Positions 62,115 through 64,000 of a DNA stretch of 64,000 bases are shown here, piece after piece. The stretch is from the NCBI GenBank assembly GCA_029251525.1, contig JAQXDE010000065.1, positions 1-64,000 on the forward strand, given 5' to 3'. Positions within the stretch are counted from its first letter, which is position 1. Each line of letters begins with the position of its first letter. The translations under genes and the position numbers were made by a program. The DNA comes from Saprospiraceae bacterium (GTDB taxonomy: Bacteria; Bacteroidota; Bacteroidia; Chitinophagales; Saprospiraceae). The notes beneath the pieces are model-generated. The model ran no database searches, was not told where the DNA came from, and saw nothing but the letters and a program-made list of their open reading frames with translations.

Positions 62115-63467
62115 ATGTCCAAACTAAAAAAAGAACTCAACCTGTATGGCTTAACTATGATTGTCATTGGAGCCGTTATCGGAGCAGGAATTTTTCGAAC
62201 ACCTTCTGAAATTGCGGGGTATTTAGATAATCACTTGTTGATTATTTTAGTTTGGGTACTTGGAGGAATTGTTGCCTTGACAGGAGCGTTAACATTTTCT
62301 GAATTAGGTGGTATGTTTCCGAAGGCGGGTGGGGTTTATGTTTTTTTAAGAGAAGCATATGGTCGACTTGTTGGCTTTTTATATGGATGGGTTATTTTAT
62401 TAGTGATTACCACAGGTGCATTAGCTGCTTTAGCAACAGCATTTTCCAATTACATGGAGATCTTTTTTGAGATGTCAGAAAAAGAACAAAGTATGTTGTC
62501 AATATTGGTTATAGTGGTATTAACTTTTATCAATATTGTTGGTGTAAACATCACACAAATTTTTGCTAATGTATTTACAGGACTGAAATTAATTGCAATT
62601 ATAGCCATCATTGCAGTAGGCTTTGTATTTAAAAACCCTGAGGTTACTTTAAATTTTACAATGGAAGGAGTACCTGATAATATAGTGGCAATGATGTTTG
62701 CTGGATTGACAGGAGTATTTTTTGCAATAGGTGGTTGGCATCATGCCAGCTATTTGGCCAGTGAAACGATAGACGCCAAACGAACTGTTCCTAGTGCGAT
62801 GGTTATCGGAGTCACAATTATTGTTATAGTGTATGTTATGTTTAATTTTGCCTTAATGTACCTTTTACCGCTCGATGTAATTGAGGCTTCCAAAAAAGTA
62901 GCGAGTGATGCGATAGCATCCGTTGATTCTATCTCTTTTGGAGGTGAAATGGTTGCGATAGCTATCGCAGTCTCTATATTTGGAACGATAGGGATTTATA
63001 CAATGACAGCGCCTAGAATTTATTTTGCTATGGCTAGGGACGGAGTGTTTTTTGAAAAACTGGCTTACATTCATCCTAAATATAAAACACCTGTGTATGC
63101 TATGTTATTACAAATGGTATGGGCATGTGTATTAATTTTACTGTGGGGGAGTTTTGGGAAATTAATTAATTATGTGGTGTTTATGGACATAGCATTTATG
63201 TTGTTAGCTGGGCTAAGTATTTTTATTTTTAGAAAAAATAAAGAAAATGCAGAGCGACCTGTTAAGGCTTGGGGGTATCCAATTGTACCTTTAATTTTTG
63301 TTTTACTTTCTCTTTCTTTTGTTGTGAGTACATTGTTTGGGAAAGATACAATGGAGCAAGCAATAGCTGGGTTGGTAGTGATGACAATTGGAATTGCGTT
63401 TTATTATTTATTGGGTTTTAATAAAAATGTAATTGGATCAAATATCAACGAATTGGAAAATGATTAA
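62115..63467 (+). CDS. APC-family amino acid permease
   Basis: The protein has 450 residues with about 12 membrane helices. It begins LYGLTMIVIGAVIGAGIFRT (helix 1 with the family's GxGIF substrate-binding loop), ALTFSELGGMFPKAGGVYVF (helix 2) and GVFFAIGGWHHASYLASETI (helix 6, central binding region). It ends in a hydrophobic run of two helices. It is an amino acid-polyamine-organocation transporter, probably for amino acids. Which one cannot be told. No operon partner is evident. Confidence 0.93.
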   Translation: MSKLKKELNLYGLTMIVIGAVIGAGIFRTPSEIAGYLDNHLLIILVWVLGGIVALTGALTFSELGGMFPKAGGVYVFLREAYGRLVGFLYGWVILLVITTGALAALATAFSNYMEIFFEMSEKEQSMLSILVIVVLTFINIVGVNITQIFANVFTGLKLIAIIAIIAVGFVFKNPEVTLNFTMEGVPDNIVAMMFAGLTGVFFAIGGWHHASYLASETIDAKRTVPSAMVIGVTIIVIVYVMFNFALMYLLPLDVIEASKKVASDAIASVDSISFGGEMVAIAIAVSIFGTIGIYTMTAPRIYFAMARDGVFFEKLAYIHPKYKTPVYAMLLQMVWACVLILLWGSFGKLINYVVFMDIAFMLLAGLSIFIFRKNKENAERPVKAWGYPIVPLIFVLLSLSFVVSTLFGKDTMEQAIAGLVVMTIGIAFYYLLGFNKNVIGSNINELEND

Positions 63468-64000
63468 TTGGTGTAATGAGTTTTTATGAAAAGCATAAAT
63501 ATTTCCTAATAATAAAATGAGCTATAAACAAGGATTTCAATTCAATGGGTATATTGTATAAAATTGAGATATGAAATCAAAGTTATCCTGATAAATGGTT
63601 TTTTACTTTATACTCTTTGATTTTCAGTGTTGGAAGTATTAGCATTAGTTGATTTAGTTAAACCAAGATCTTTAGTGTTGATTCTGTTACCAGTAAAACC
63701 TTTAGCAATGAGTTGGGTTTTTTGTAGCTTTTATAGTATCCTGCATAAAGAACATCTTTATACCCTTAACCTTTGCGCTAATAGTTTGAACTCCAATTTT
63801 TATCTTTAGTCAAATAACTATTAAATTGATCACCCCACAAAACATAGGATAAAAGCACTTTCCAAAGAGGAATTTTAGTATAATGTTTAGTCCGTAATCA
63901 ACTTCTTCTCGACTAATATGATTAAAATTAGGAATTTATTTTAACTGTAATTTTAGTTTTTGATATATTTACGCTTTAAAGTACAGTGAAAAAAAGAGGT
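63468..64000. other. Intergenic to the window edge, possible remnant
   Basis: There is no intact gene. A minus-strand stretch near 63760-63625 reads LIAKGFTGNRINTKDLGLTK, and with a frame change also AGYYKSYK, weakly protein-like. It is broken by stops, so at most it is a decayed gene. Confidence 0.25.

Noticed and set aside
61990-62127. 45-codon plus-strand ORF overlapping the start of the permease
   Set aside because: It is short, Lys/Arg-rich and without family resemblance, and it overlaps the real permease start.

Overview
The window is a low-GC chromosomal segment of a Bacteroidota bacterium. The evidence is two TonB-dependent receptors with carboxypeptidase-regulatory N-termini, a FecI/FecR-type sigma and anti-sigma pair, a type IX secretion C-terminal sorting domain, DUF4249, DUF4293 and DUF4836 family proteins, type B L31, a BatE-like protein, and -7 elements of the form TAnnTTTG. 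Shine-Dalgarno sites are not evident. A Saprospiria-like lineage is my guess from gene content only. The content is mostly housekeeping and envelope functions. I see no phage, insertion sequence, CRISPR array or classical defence island.

Layout. 1-4.1 kb: the end of a secreted T9SS protein, then a decayed short-chain dehydrogenase followed by kdgK and eda (2-keto-3-deoxygluconate catabolism). 4.16-4.54 kb: tmRNA on the minus strand. 5-10.3 kb: a LytS/LytTR two-component pair divergent from a TonB receptor and DUF4249 lipoprotein pair. 10.5-17.6 kb: metG, two paralogous TPR membrane proteins flanking a dead dihydrofolate-reductase-like gene, a methyltransferase, a GlmU-like protein, L31 and YraN. 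17.8-24.8 kb: pgi, manA, a SPOR membrane protein, a lipoprotein and a DUF4836 protein. 25.2-28.6 kb: a Gfo/Idh/MocA oxidoreductase, a lipoprotein and an exopolysaccharide-initiating sugar transferase. 28.6-29.2 kb: decayed sequence, probably an old DNA alkylation repair gene. 29.3-41.4 kb: a CNNM-like transporter, a glyoxalase-fold protein, an OmpA protein, an AddA-like helicase with an apparently degenerate nuclease centre, a SPOR protein, an HTTM membrane protein, RNase HI, a cation efflux protein and TatD. 41.6-44.3 kb: tRNA-Ser(GGA) and an ExbB / small membrane protein / ExbD / ExbD energy-transduction cluster. 44.3-50.8 kb: DUF4293, an FAD oxidoreductase, an OstA-like protein, a BatE-like protein, an unknown protein, and L27/L21. 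50.9-57 kb: a TonB receptor, FecR and ECF-sigma operon, divergent from a lipoprotein built of four Cys-bounded repeats. 57.3-63.5 kb: gluconokinase, an ABA4-like protein, a double-domain aspartyl protease with PDZ, a PAP2/haloperoxidase-like lipoprotein, an SGNH hydrolase and an APC permease.

Themes. Energised outer-membrane uptake (two TonB receptors plus ExbB/ExbD) and sugar-acid and hexose metabolism (kdgK, eda, gntK, pgi, manA) recur. At least three genes are visibly decaying in otherwise compact DNA, and the AddA-like nuclease centre looks eroded, so gene loss appears to be in progress. The most notable items are the AddA-like protein lacking its D-x-K nuclease residues, the four-repeat lipoprotein opposite the sigma/anti-sigma operon, a SPOR protein with a helical adaptor-like N-terminus, an unusual tmRNA tag ending AMAA, and two long perfect inverted repeats.
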